From: Nageia nagi
Lineage: Eukaryota; Pinophyta
Direction of reading: 5' to 3'
DNA: 64,000 nucleotides
Assembly: GCA_050084985.1 (NCBI GenBank)
Contig: JBITNC010000001.1
Span: 27,962,001 to 28,026,000 of the forward strand
Shown: piece after piece, positions 1-11,319 of the stretch
How positions within the stretch are numbered: position 1 is the stretch's first letter
How the letters are laid out: each line of letters opens with the position of its first letter
The notes under the pieces: generated by a model
Databases searched by the model: none
What the model was told of the DNA's origin: nothing
The model's input: only the letters and a program-made list of their open reading frames with translations
Position numbers and translations under genes: made by a program

Positions 1-348
1 CTCTCTGAAGATGAATTAGAGGTGCACAATATTTTTCAATCTCCTTTTGAACATATTTTTAGTTCAATTAGTAAGGATCTCCTAAGGATGCATGCATAGA
101 ACATCTCAGATGACGAGGAATCTTATAACATAACTCCCCACGACTATGGGCAAGGACTATTATATCAAAATGACATGGAATTATTGGCTAGGACTGTTAT
201 AAGATGTTCTGAGGAAGAAAGAAATTATATTAATGTGCATTCAAAAACAGATACACATGGGAGATTGAAAAATGGGACATTACAATACACCCCTCCCAAA
301 GATTGCTTTTCCTCAAGCAATCGAACACAAACAATCCGTTGTCAATAA
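1..348 (+). other. Unidentified coding-like frame with one stop
   Basis: Frame 1 from base 1 reads through acidic, polar sequence (LSEDELEVHNIFQ...) to stops at 346-351, with one internal TAG at 97-99. The length without other stops is suggestive in AT-rich DNA, but I recognise no family. It runs across the presumed LTR remnant at 251-284, so part of it may be chance. It could be the end of an older transposon into which the neighbouring element inserted. Confidence 0.2.
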
Positions 349-457
349 TAATACCAGCGTCCCAAACTAATCTTAAGAAACATGTATAGTGCCATTTGAA
401 ATTAGTACCCAAACTGTCAAAAAATGCAGCCTTAACTCTGTTTACCACTGCCCCTGT

Positions 458-2106
458 TTAGTCTTCATTTAATGTGCCAAAATATGAAGAAAATGGCATA
501 CATAACTGTTCCCACTCTGTTATATCATTAGCCCTTGAATTAGTTATTGATGTACAAGAAATACATTCAATTGGATCACAAATCATCATAACCTTATCAT
601 CAAACGCTGTCTCATTGAATGCAATGGTCATAGCCTTTGAGGGCATCCAGTAAATATTCAATGCTTTTTCCTCTAACAATCCTCATGAATGTAGCCATAA
701 TGTTCAATGGAGAATGCACCTCATTTACATTCAAATGTGGATCTAGAACAATCCTCAACGTTTGATTATTTTTTTACCAATACGTTAGTAACATTAACAT
801 ACCGTAGAATGTGAGTAGGAAAGTCCTTGTACACAGGCTCCTGTAGTGCAACAATAGGAATATCTATCATCATAGAAGTATACTCATCCCATGCATCAGA
901 AAAATTTGTAGCTAACACATTGTTTACTTCTGTGATTAGATCTTGCCCACAATAATTGTCAAAACATGAAGAGTATGGCTGTATATGAATCAAATTTCCA
1001 TCAGCCAACAAATCAGTTCCTAAAGATGTGAAAACAGTCCCAAGATTGAGAATAATAGTGGGTTTATGCATAACAGAAAATTTATCCTTATGTGCAGCCT
1101 TTGTATCAAGTTTTGTAGCTCCCTTTGTATCATCAAAAGGCAAATAATCACCTTCCAGATGCTTGTCACTGTTCACATTATTTAAACAGTACATCCTCTT
1201 TACATCATGATGTTCATATAGTTGTGTAGACAGTTCCTTACCTTCTGTCCCATAGCAATACTATTCATGTTTTTCTTTTTTAAAAACTCTTCCTTTTGAT
1301 AATCATCACTAAGGAATGCAACAATATTCTCTTTTCTTGCAACAGCCAATACATTATCAAATGCAATCCAAACTACCGAAATCATAGTCTCTTTAGTTGA
1401 AAGAAACTCAGCTCCATACAACGTGAAAGATACTGATAATGTCATTGTGTTTATAACAGCAGTAGGCCTGATCATCATTTCTCCAAATGCACAAACCTGT
1501 CCTCCCACAGTCCACATGAAGGTAGTCCTCCAAACGGTCTTCAATAAAAGCCAAACAGTCTTCAACAACAAGTAAGTTGCAACTTTGGACAGCAAACAAA
1601 GGTTAGTATCAACAAATGCTAAGGAGGAAACAATCCTCAATAGCGGAAAGGATACAGCCTTGGGCCACATACATGAAGAAGTCACAACACCTGGATCCCA
1701 AGGAGCTAAGAGCTGATTTGAGAGAGTATAGTGATTCTTACTATGAATTAATACATCATTCTTCAAAATCAAAGGGCTGCAACTATTTTTCATGCTGCTG
1801 TTTTAAGTATTTAGTTTGGTGATCCATCACATATTCCTTATTACTACAAAATGATTTGAAAACCTGAATATTTCCATCATGCTTTGCCATAACAAACTTG
1901 TTACCATCATTAGCTATGTCCTCAACAAGTGTAGGTGTACAAAATTCAAAAGAAACATTTTGGGTCTCTACTACACGTACCTCAAGTGGCGATGCATGAG
2001 TGATCTTAACAATGCCATTACTTATATCATCTTCACCAGTACCATCAAAGGATTCAATAGTCATAGAATTCACATGCACCATTTCATCAACAGTAGTTGC
2101 ATGCAT
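458..2106 (-). pseudogene. Unidentified coding-like sequence downstream of the PDS5 fragment
   Basis: Three open stretches follow one another on the minus strand (2106-1783, 1793-1200 and 1194-766), with a shorter one at 679-458. They are separated by single stops or shifts, as in a decayed long ORF. The composition is protein-like (for example DDISNGIVKITHASP and NLGTVFTSLGTDLLADG), but I cannot assign a family. They may be the rest of the element's own ORF or more captured host sequence. No retroviral catalytic motif is visible. Confidence 0.3.
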
Positions 2107-2109
2107 TTC

Positions 2110-2881
2110 GAAGGAGCCATTCTGTCATACATACCTTATGAGATAGGGAATTTTCATGTGAAGATTCTTCTATTGGTTGCTCTTCTTTCTTAATCTCTTC
2201 ATTGTCCAAGAAAGGTTTCAACTTCCTCTCACAGTGTTTAACAACACTGTTAACCAACTCATGTGCAGCAGTAGAAGCAACCAAATCTTGCCTCCAAGCA
2301 TCCAATAACATAGATAAGAGTGGTTGGAAAATATAATCACTTTCTTCTATGATCAAAATCATGATATCTCTCATGGCTTAAATGACATTATTAGCATGTT
2401 TCTCTCTAGCTGAAGTAATGAAATGATGAAACATTTGGTAAACCCACTCATCTGTGTCCATATCTATCAAGATGCAACCCATTCTAGTTTTTGCAAATCT
2501 TTCAAGTATGTCAACCCTCCTAGAGAAATGAGAATATGTACCATCTTTCAAACCCTCAAAACTATCAACCAATAATTGATATATTGTTTTCAATGTATTA
2601 TCATCATAAGGAGTTTTCGTTGCAAATATTCTTAAAATTTTGCTCAAACAAGAAGTAACCATGATTCTTACTTGCACATTTGTATGTTTCAACCATCTAG
2701 ACTCGCCCAAAACCTTCACCAACAAAATTATAGCTGCTTGTGGTTGATATATCATTTGCAAATAACCTTCTGTCTCCTCCATTGTGCGAAGGATAACATC
2801 TCTTGGTTGACATAGAAATCCAAATCCACTTCCTACATTAGCAAGTTTCTCAGCCAACTCTTTTCCCTCCAATGGTGCCAT
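2110..2881 (-). pseudogene. PDS5: PDS5-like cohesin regulator fragment, intronless and broken
   Basis: Reading from an ATG at 2881, the protein starts MAPLEGKELAEKLANVGSG and continues with VRIMVTSCLSKILRIFATKT, TPYDDNTLKTIYQLLVDSFE and RRVDILERFAKTR. These match the N-terminal HEAT-repeat region of plant PDS5 sister-chromatid cohesion proteins segment by segment. An in-frame TAA at 2378-2380 interrupts the frame just before AMRDIMILIIEESDYI. The same frame then continues through HCERKLKPFLDNEE before it loses phase near 2110. PDS5 proteins usually exceed 1000 residues, and only about 250 remain. Plant PDS5 genes are intron-rich, whereas this copy is continuous, so it passed through RNA or was captured by the surrounding LTR element. 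PDS5 normally binds cohesin in the nucleus; this copy cannot encode a full product. Confidence 0.75.
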
Positions 2882-2889
2882 GATCTTCA

Positions 2890-3591
2890 AAACCCTAGCT
2901 CAAAACTCTGAAAAATACCAAATCCACTCAAGACATGACTAGATCTATGCAAAATACCAATGGATTTATTGGATTGATATTTGATCTGCTGAAAAGCTGT
3001 TTTACCCAAAACCTAAAAACCCTAGATCTGATAGATCTACCAAAAACTCTTGTAGATCTACTAGATCTGCTTAAAATACTTGTGAATCTATTGGATCTGA
3101 AATAGATATGGCTGGATCTGATATAATATTGCTAGTTCAGCAGAAATTCCTCTGAAAATTTTAATTAAAACCCCAATCTTCCCTAAAATCCTCAAGCAAA
3201 ATTTTTTCTGACTGGCCAGGATAAGAGATCAAGACTTTTTGTGCCCAAAAATAGATTTCAAACCTGCAAATTTAACCTCCCAAAACTAGACGAGTTATTC
3301 TAGGAATGCAAATTTTCTCAAAAAGATGCTATTTTGGCTCCAAAATTTGCTTTTCAATAGCAAAACTTGTTCAGATGATGTAAACTCAAAATTGCCAGAT
3401 CTGATGGATTAAACCCTGGATTCTGATCAAATAGTTATAGATCTACTTAATCTCCCATAAATCTGCAATACCCAGAAGCTAGAAATCGTTGATCTGCAAA
3501 TGACTGAATTTTTCACAGCGAACTCTAACCCCAAATTCTAAAAGGAAATTACTGGATCAGCTTGATTGCTCCACAGGTTGGCAAGATCCAA
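2890..3591 (-). other. Leader of the PDS5-carrying element, AGATCT-rich
   Basis: This stretch lies between the primer site and the captured ATG and has no ORF of note. It contains many short AGATCT, GATCTG and GATCTA words, especially at 3020-3130 and 3390-3500. The pattern is a degenerate short-word repeat, not a clean tandem array. Confidence 0.45.
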
Positions 3592-3603
3592 GCTTTGATA
3601 CCA
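3592..3603 (-). promoter_or_regulatory. Primer-binding site, initiator tRNA-Met type
   Basis: The minus strand reads TGGTATCAAAGC two bases after the LTR end. The canonical plant initiator-Met primer site is TGGTATCAGAGC, so one base differs. Its position fixes the minus orientation of the element. Confidence 0.7.
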
Positions 3604-3605
3604 CT

Positions 3606-4222
3606 TGTGATGTCCTAGTTCTGAAAAATACTAAACCCTGGCCACAGAACATAGTTTTTCTTGCAAACAAAATTTTGATCTAATGGACAGCTGCAAAAAT
3701 TTACTAAAAACTCCCAATATGAGGCAAATCAAGAGTACTTTTGTTAGATCTGCAAATATAGAAGATTCAATGTATAGATTTACACACAAATAATTGGATC
3801 TACATTATTATGGTGAATACAAATTGAAAATCTGAATATATGCAAAAATAACTCAACCCCCAGCCGGATGTTCCCGTGTTAGTTGATCATGAATACCTGT
3901 TCCAATGCCCCCAAATGGCTGAATAACACTCTGAATATCAACAATATTTAAAGCAATATACACCTGTGTAAACCCTGGGTGGATTTTCTAACAAAACTAA
4001 GGGATTAGCCCTTAGATCCAATCAAATAGGAAGGGTCATCACTTGTCTATCTGATTAGGGCTTCCTGAAGAGAGGGATCATCACCAATCCTCAGAAAAAA
4101 TGAGCAAGGATCAGCCTTGTCTCCACGAGAATCACTTGGATCCTCAATTACAATCACCAAATATCACATAACATCACACCACAAATATATACACATGGGA
4201 AAATATAAAATGGGACATTACA
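3606..4222 (-). repeat. LTR of the PDS5-carrying element
   Basis: The block begins TGTGATGTCC and ends GGGACATTACA on the + strand. It has TG...CA ends and abuts the primer site, as expected for a 5' LTR read on the minus strand. Its far end (4189-4222) recurs at 251-284 beside a purine-rich tract. Confidence 0.6.
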
Positions 4223-4763
4223 CTTTTCAACATACTCAATCAACTTACCATTGTCTCTTGTGAACCTGGTCTGGCTGGAAATCACAAAGATTCCTCTGAT
4301 TCTATTCTATGACTTTGGATGATAGAAAAGGAAAAATATCCTGTAGCTTGTGTAGCCTTTCTTGTCTCTGTGTTTTGTTAACATATAACTATGCTTCCCA
4401 TCAGTATTTATCTCCTAATCAATGTGGTAATCCTGTCCATTATCTCCTGATTTGCATATTCATGCCATCCATTATCCCTCACAATGGGTTATGGATAAAC
4501 AAAAAAGCCAAACAACAAAGAGCGTTTTTGCAAAGACGAAAAGAAATTAAGTATATCAAGCATGGTTGAAATGATCTCACTTGGTTCGTGGTTGCATCAT
4601 AAGTCTCTGGCCATGTAACTTGGGCAAAAATGAGACTGAAGTATGAAACTTACATTCTGGTATCTGTGAGATTTTGTTTTGATTCTTTAATGCTTTTTCA
4701 TGAACAAGAAAGAAGTTCACTCCTTATAACTTGAGTTCTCCTTCCTTCTATTAATGAATACAG
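4223..4763. other. KEA intron sequence, nothing recognised
   Basis: AT-rich sequence between the LTR element and the first visible exon. It ends in the acceptor ACAG at 4760-4763. No repeat or ORF of note was seen. Confidence 0.6.
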
Positions 4764-4913
4764 GCTATAATGAGCCCACAAATGTCATCATTGCTATTTT
4801 TGGTCGTGGGGTTGTCAATGGCTCTTACGCCATGGCTTGCAGCTGGTGGTCAATTGATTGCATCTCGTTTTGAACAACATGATGTGCGAAGTCTATTACC
4901 AGCTGAGAGTGAG
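4764..4913 (+). CDS. KEA: KEA antiporter exon: last membrane segment and linker
   Basis: Fifty codons in phase 0, starting A-I-M-S-P-Q and ending PAESE. The hydrophobic run SSLLFLVVGLSMALTPWLAA is the last transmembrane helix of the cation/proton antiporter domain. It is followed by GGQLIASRFEQHDVRSLLP, the linker to the KTN domain. The same residues occur at this place in plant KEA1/KEA2. The acceptor is ACAG at 4760-4763 and the donor is GTGAAT at 4914. The exon is not an initiating one: the internal Met is conserved within the family. Confidence 0.93.
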
Positions 4914-5158
4914 GTGAATCATTTATTGTTCTTCTTAGTCTAATTCTTTAATTTTTTTTAAAACATTAAAAGGGGAAGCCTATAAAATACTGGCTTTTGG
5001 GAAAAGTGTGAAACTGTGAAATTTAAGAGATGTATTGCTACTTGTTAGTTGATGAAAAATGTCTCACCATTTTTGCATCTATCACAACCAAAAGATAAAT
5101 ATGACCTGGGGTTGAGTTAAGGTTACACAATGATTGCTGAAATGACATTTGTTTGCAG

Positions 5159-5212
5159 ACGGATGATCTTCAAGACCATATCATAATATGTGGATTTGGT
5201 CGCGTGGGTCAG
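5159..5212 (+). CDS. KEA: KEA antiporter exon: glycine-rich loop of the KTN domain
   Basis: Eighteen codons, TDDLQDHIIICGFGRVGQ. GFGRVG is the GxGxxG dinucleotide-binding loop of the Rossmann fold in the KTN/RCK domain, preceded by the first beta strand (HIIICG). In the family this domain binds NAD(H) and adenine nucleotides and gates the antiporter. The acceptor is TTTGCAG and the donor is GTATAG at 5213. Introns of 245 and 123 bp flank it, in contrast with the giant introns elsewhere. Confidence 0.94.
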
Positions 5213-5335
5213 GTATAGCTGTTCTTTTCCTTTTCTTGATCCGGATATTAATGGAACATTCAACTGCAGTGGTGTTTGCTCTATTTTTGTGGTCCTTACT
5301 CTCACTTGGGGCCATCTGACGTGGTTTTAATACAG

Positions 5336-5394
5336 ATTATTGCACAACTGCTATCAGAAAGTCTTATTCCATTTGTGGCACTAGATGTACGAAG
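5336..5394 (+). CDS. KEA: KEA antiporter exon: second strand of the Rossmann fold
   Basis: Nineteen codons plus two bases, IIAQLLSESLIPFVALDVR. The acidic residue in ALDV sits at the end of the second beta strand, where Rossmann folds contact the nucleotide ribose. The exon ends AG in phase 2. Joining the T at 19689 makes an AGT serine codon and keeps the family sequence VRSERVAAGR in frame. The donor is GTTCGT at 5395. A 14.3 kb intron follows. Confidence 0.92.
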
Positions 5395-8300
5395 GTTCGT
5401 CTGACTCTAATCTAGTTGCATTTGCTCCATTACATTTCATGTAAAATAGTGAAAATTTCAGTGTATTTAAATACGAAAAAAATGGGCTTCAGGCCAAATT
5501 TAAAAAAAATGGAAAAAAACACGAAAAACACAAACAGGAATATTTTAAAAGAGGAATATGATGTTTTATTGTGAATACTGGGAGGGCAAAAAACGTGAAT
5601 AAACAGAAAACACACGTTTATTCAAAAAATTTGTATACTATGAGTGAAATGTTTGGAGTTAATTACTTCTATGTATATTTTTTTGTTGAGGTTTCTATTG
5701 ATTTCTTTTCAGGAATGAAATTCATATTTATCTTGTTTTGGTGGACATTTTTCCATGAATTTATATGCATATGCTTTATATTGCAGTTGTTCAAGCTGTA
5801 TATACAGAAGTCTTTTTAGCTACACAAGACTCGAGGAAGGTTTAATAGCAAGCAATTGGAAACATATAAGATTATGCCATTTAAGTAAGAATATTTAACC
5901 ATGGAAAATGGAGGAGGTACAAGTAAGTCGGATAACCCTTCAAATTTGGCATATTTAAAGGAGGAATAATATCCAAATTTACCAAAGCTCATCTGATGCT
6001 TATTCTCCAAAAAATGTGAAATAAAGCAATTCATTAAACTTTGTCAAGAAATTTCACAGGTAGCTTCCTTAGTTGGAATAGCAGGAGTCCAAAATTCCAA
6101 ATTAAAATGGAAGTTAATGGCTTCTAGATGCTTTTTCATAAAGTATCGTTGCAAAGGAAAGGTGTAAAAATGTTGAATGAATGAATAAATGTATGTCATA
6201 TCAAAAGTGCAGTAGATTAATTAAAGGTAAGGTGGTTAGAACCATTTACTACCCTAAGTAACTACCCATTCTCTAGAGGAAAGTTTTTAAAAAGGCATTG
6301 CCATACTTGGCCACGTTCACCAATCAATGCTGGAAGTATAACATTACTGATAACAGAAATATTTAACATGTGAAACATATGATGAAAACTAATTCTTGAA
6401 TTCTTACACAATGTTCAAGTCTTAATTCATTGTGTATAGGAATCTACTGGACTGTAAGATGTTAAGAACTGTGATCGATTAAGTGAGAAACAGTTGCTAC
6501 TATTGATATCAAATGAGGCATGTGTGGTGATTTATTATCAGTAAGATGAAAAGGTGGAAGATCCCTCGTACATTGAAAATATTGTAAAGAGATCAAAATA
6601 TAATTATGAAATGCTGTTTAGAGTTATTTCCAAATTAATAAATAATATTATGCTGTAATTGGATTTAGGTTATGGACAATTATATTTTTTGTTATGAATT
6701 TACATTATATGTATAGCTTGGCCACCTACCAACCTGACCTATAACCTTAACCAAATAGCTAACTATAGAACCGTCCAAAATATAAAGTGGACTCATCTTT
6801 TTTAAATTAAAACCAAATAAATGATGTAATATATCCATCAGAGATTCAATGGTAATGCTGCACAGGGCTTAAACACTTGCATTGAGCTGACAATGATGGT
6901 CAATCAAAATTATAGGATTGGGGAAGCAATGATTTGCTATCACTGTTATAGCCTTAGGGAGCTATGTAGTTTGTTATCACTATCACAGTTTCTTGTTTAG
7001 CTAGATATACATTTAAGTTTTCTGAAACAATTGGAATCTTCTTCCTCTATCATGTAGTCTATTTACATGTGTTTGTTCAAATGTACACCACTGTAGGTTT
7101 GGAGCCTTTGACCAAACTTGTAGTAAATGAAACCTTTTCAAACATCTAAATCTTGAAGTTCATTTGATGTAAGATTGAAACCAACAGCTCCTTTCTAGGT
7201 ACAAAAATAGGTTCATTAATCGAGGGGAAACTTTTTACAAGATTTGAACATGCATTTGTAATCCAATTTCACCTATGATGGAAATGGGCCTTCAGTGTAC
7301 TACGAAGCATATATATAATATATGTGGAGTATCTAGCTTATCACAGAGAAAGCAACAATTGTATGACTTCCTATTGAAGTCACCTGATATGGGAAGAGTA
7401 TAATAACCACCATCTCAATTGTGACCATATTATATGTTGTTTTTTATTCTTTTATAAAAACAAACACAACCATATTCAAGGATATGGATTCCTCTGGATA
7501 TTTTCCCTTCTGATTTAATTCTTATTGACAAAAAGGAATTGAACTTAAATGTGGATGGAAAGGTTAATACTTAAAAATAATGACCTGATTCAAGAATTAC
7601 TTGGCTGCTTATAAAAGCAAGGATTGTAATTTTTTGTAGTTGTCTTTTATGCTTGTTTTAAATCTTTTCTTTCTTTAGGCTGGTTGCTAGACTCCAGGTA
7701 AGTATTACTGGGCTAGCCTTCTTTTGCATTGTATAAGGGTAGAGGCTTTTTCAATCCCTCTTGTTACCTTAAGTGAAAAAAAAAAAAAAAACACCATCAA
7801 TGACATTTTTAAAGCTTGGAAAGACTTTTTTTCCATGTAATTAAGTGATGTTAAGGTGCCACCTAACACACCCAAGGATCTAGATGAACCCATAGCAATT
7901 CTGAAGAACTATAGTAATAAAACATCTATTAAGATCTTCAATTAGTGCAAGATGATGGTTATTGAAGATATTATAGGAAAATGATTTAACAGATAGTTTT
8001 ATTGCCACCAAAATTAACTAGTAAATAACAAGAGAAAAAGGTGAATGAGGTGGTCACTGGTGCATATTTTACTAGTAAACTATACATAGAACAGTTGTAT
8101 GCTTTTCTTATTAGAGGACAAAGAATGACGTTGACTGGGATGCACATACTTGGGAATGATAACTCTGCAATGGGGGTAACAATCATAAAGTGTTACACTC
8201 AAAAGACTAGAGCAACCAGAACACATGGGTACCATGTTGAAAACCAAATAAATTTATAAATAGAGGAAGCCAGTGTAGGGATTGAAACCATAGTAGTCAT

Positions 8301-9555
8301 ACTTTGACTAGGTAAAACCTTGCAAAACATTTTTGACTGGGCGAAATGTTTTCCTAAATGTGGTTGAAACTTGAACCTAGTCAAATAAAAACAAATTGCA
8401 TGTCAAGTGCAGGTTATTCATAGCCTCAACTCGGCTTGCGACTCAGTGAGTTATTAATTATTTGTGTGAATCATAAGTGAAACGGACAGGTCATGTTTAA
8501 CGTGTGAGAACTTTTAAAAATAATTAGTAAATAGAAAATAGGATTTCATCTTCATACCAATTAATCTAGATGTATCTGCACTGCACCTTTGGCAATGCTT
8601 TAGTTGACAGGGGGCTTCCTTGAACAATCCTTTGACTTTTGCAACTACATAGTGTATATCAAGAAGCAGCATGCCGCTTGCTAGACAACTTATTTGTGAT
8701 TTCCAAGGTCGCCTACCCATCATTTATGAATATCAGATGGGCATGCACATTGGTTTGCAGGCTTGGCCAAATTAAAAGCAAGCATCACTGTAATTTGCAA
8801 TATTTAACTCAAAAGACTGTTGCTCTTTATATAAAATCAGGTTGATTCAGTAGTGCATATGATCCAGAAACCAGCTGCAAAGATAAATTGTCCCATAAAT
8901 AGTGCATAAATCCAAGTCTAAAACATCTCTGTTACAGAATTATAAGCAATTTGGCCATAGGCATTGGTGTCTCTTGACTACAAATCCCAGTGGTCCTCTT
9001 GACAAAACGCAATGTTCCTTTGTATTGGCATCAAATTCCAGTATTCTTTTCTATTGTTAAATCCAAGTGTTCCTTTTGATTTTATGCAGTGTTGCATCCT
9101 TCACCTTTTATCAAACAGTTATTGCCACCTCTTTCAAGCATCATCGTTTGAACTGCTATTAATCAATTTGTGTTTACCAATACTGTTGTATATCAAGAAT
9201 TTTTTGCCTTAGATTTTGGGGGATCATGTAATTTGAGAGAATGCTGGAATTGAAGTAATTAATTTACTTGGCCATATTTCCTTTATCAAGCATGGAAAGG
9301 TTGATAATATTCCTAATTTCAATATTTACGTGTTAGAAATTAAGCAAATGGACCAGTGGAATGCTTGTTTAATCAGATAATGAATTTCCTTTGTCTTGTT
9401 TATTGCTAATGTGCAGTTACAGTTTCTTCTATACTGAATATGGAAATTGTAATCTGATTAGATGTGTTAGAATTGTTGCTGTAGACACAGAAAAGAGAAC
9501 AATGTATTAAAATAAATATATTTATTTATGTTTACGAAGGAAAATAGATTAATAG
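5395..9555. other. First part of the 14.3 kb intron, mostly unassigned
   Basis: AT-rich sequence without recognised coding motifs. It has an A-rich tract at 7778-7793 (possible old retroposon tail, no target duplication found) and a 19 nt candidate microexon at 7679-7697. The words gggcttcaggccaaattt near 5485 resemble, in reverse, the intron-like insert of the hAT relic near 36240. Short open frames here look like chance. Confidence 0.5.
7679..7697 (+). other. Candidate cryptic microexon in the KEA intron
   Basis: A pyrimidine-rich tract ending TTTCTTTAG precedes 19 bases that end CAG, followed by the consensus donor GTAAGT. Including 19 nt between the third and fourth visible exons would shift the KEA frame, so it would act as a poison exon. 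The family protein is continuous across this junction, so it is not part of the normal message. Confidence 0.25.
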
Positions 9556-10200
9556 TTAAATTCAATATCGAGATCAATTAAGATTTTAGAAATTGAAAAA
9601 GGAGATACAAAGAACTTATCTGGATGATTGGGGATTGGAAGTTTGCTGGTGGACAACCTGTGTTTTTTGAGGGTGAACCCTAACTGTTTCCGATCCAGAT
9701 AATTTTGGAGATGATAATTTTGAAATGATTTTGTCAAAGATGATGCTTGAAGCAATATGCAGATAATCTAGATCATCCTTGTTCGACCATTGAGGTTGCC
9801 AAGCCTTGGGACCAAAGCATTAACATTTTGGACTTGCAATGCTAGAGTGTTGGGTGTTCTAGGCTTGGGTGCCAAAATGTTGGGCGTTCTATGTTTGGGT
9901 GCTAAAAACATTGGATGTTTGAATGCTTGTTTAGCCTTATGCTTTGCTGCTTTGGTTGCTTGGATAATTTTGATGATATTGCATGATGATAGAAGATAAA
10001 CTTGTGTGATGATGATTGCTTATGATCTTTCGAATGTCTTGCTTATTATATTTCTTTTTCACTATCATATATAGAATGAACACTTGGGAGTGCTTTATAA
10101 ACGATTCACAAATTTGATTGAGTTCAACTAGATGACCCACTTAAAACAATGTGCTTAATTAAAATATATCATTTAAGTTATTTCAAAATAACGCGAAGTG
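9556..10200. repeat. Dispersed repeat Y, copy 1
   Basis: It matches 18410-19080 in the same orientation with clear divergence. Shared landmarks are the AGGAGATACAAAGA..CTTATCTGGA words (9599 and 18460), the repeated GTTGGGTGTTCTAGGCTTGGGTG words, and the TTATTTCAAAA near the right end (10176 and 19018). An internal ~36 bp unit with TTGGG..TTCTA repeats two to three times. No polymerase coding was recognised; the family is unknown. Confidence 0.65.
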
Positions 10201-10931
10201 TGTCCAAAATTTCACCTTGTTTCTTGGTCTTGTCCATCTAGGCTCCTTCAAACTCACAATTGGTCACGTTAGGTGCTGCCATAGAGGCCAATATACAAGG
10301 CGATGCGAGCCCCTATTTTATCTCCATCGCCTTAGCTTCAAGCTCCTCTTGTTAGGTCATTCGTGTTGTTGACTAGCAAGTCGGATCCAGAGTACATGGA
10401 ACCCATGACAAGCCCGTGAGAGTTGATTCTTGAAGCCTATACTAGTCGGTGAGACCATTGAGCTTTTGTGCCGAATTTATATATCACTGTCTATTCAACC
10501 TTTTTCTTTTATTTTCATTTTTTTTTCGCATAGCTTTCACAACCCACTTTTTTTTCTTTTCTTTTGAGAAACAACTATGTCCAGAGATAGGGACCCTTCG
10601 AGTCCTTGATTAACAAATGATATTTGAGTTGGGAACAACTTCAAACATCTCAACCAGTCTCTTGAGCAACCTTTGCCACACCCCATCACGAGACCTTTGA
10701 GGTAACCAGTCCTCATAGCGGCTAGGGGTCACACCCTATCACTTAGGTGTTTGTGTCTTTCCACGAGCCTTGCAAGCACATTTACCCATTCTTGATGACC
10801 CATGGATCCATGATGAGTGGACCCTTTATCCCTCGGGCTGTGTGCGATCTTGTCAAACTTGGCTCCCTCTCCATTCTATCCTCCTCCCTTGGCTTTTCTT
10901 CTTTAGCTAGATTAGGACGTGGGGCGATCAC

Positions 10932-11285
10932 CTACCTTTTAGGCACTTCTTGACCTCCAACGAACCTATTGATGGCGGTCATCTGCTTTTGCATGTTGGT
11001 TATCAAACTCGTCATATTGTGTTTGGTTGAAATGAGCTTGTTGAATTTCCTCTCCGGCGTAGACTCTCTAGCCGGGGTAGAGCAACTCCTCCTGGCCGAT
11101 GTGGATCTACCTCTTTCCCCCTCATTGCCCTCATCAGGAACATCATTCATCCAAGGTCGACGGTCCTCATGTTGAGCGCCTCTGGTAGGGGTTTCCTCAT
11201 GTTGCAACTTTTCACTCTTCTTTGCTGAGGCCATCTCTCTCCTAGTGCTCAAACTGGTGTAGTAGTTGTGAACTGCAGGTTTCAT
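10932..11285 (-). pseudogene. Gypsy-like gag fragment
   Basis: 117 codons, basic and polar, with RPWMNDVPDEGNEGERGRST, PARESTPERKFNKLI and NMTSLITNMQKQMTAINRFV. The last segment is helical and resembles the gag start seen in gymnosperm Gypsy elements. In other frames the reading continues downstream with HSPRDKGSTHHGSMG and WVNVLARLVERH, so shifts and stops have broken it. Gag would package element RNA in the cytoplasm. The ORF lies just inside the primer site, as expected for gag. Confidence 0.55.
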
Positions 11286-11319
11286 TCACTGGTTGGCCAG
11301 ATCCAAGATCTGATACCAC

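Larger units (their letters stand above)
251..4222 (-). mobile_element. LTR retroelement carrying a captured host-gene fragment
   Basis: On the minus strand the order is a 617 bp 5' LTR (3606-4222), an initiator-Met-like primer site (3592-3603), a leader, then coding-like sequence that begins with a PDS5 fragment, a purine-rich tract (about 285-300) and a 34 bp remnant (251-284) that matches the LTR end at 4189-4222 with about 4 mismatches. No gag, protease, RT or integrase motif was recognised, so the element is probably non-autonomous. The left LTR is almost entirely missing, so no target duplication can be tested. The element sits inside the intron upstream of the first visible KEA exon, antisense to the gene. 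Confidence 0.6.

Noticed and set aside
7690-7893. A-rich tract as the tail of a retroposon
   Set aside because: No flanking target duplication and no recognisable source sequence upstream.
8041-8259. 72-codon ORF (YFTSKLYIEQLYAFLIRGQR) as a hidden KEA or host exon
   Set aside because: No convincing splice sites in frame, and the KEA protein is continuous without it.
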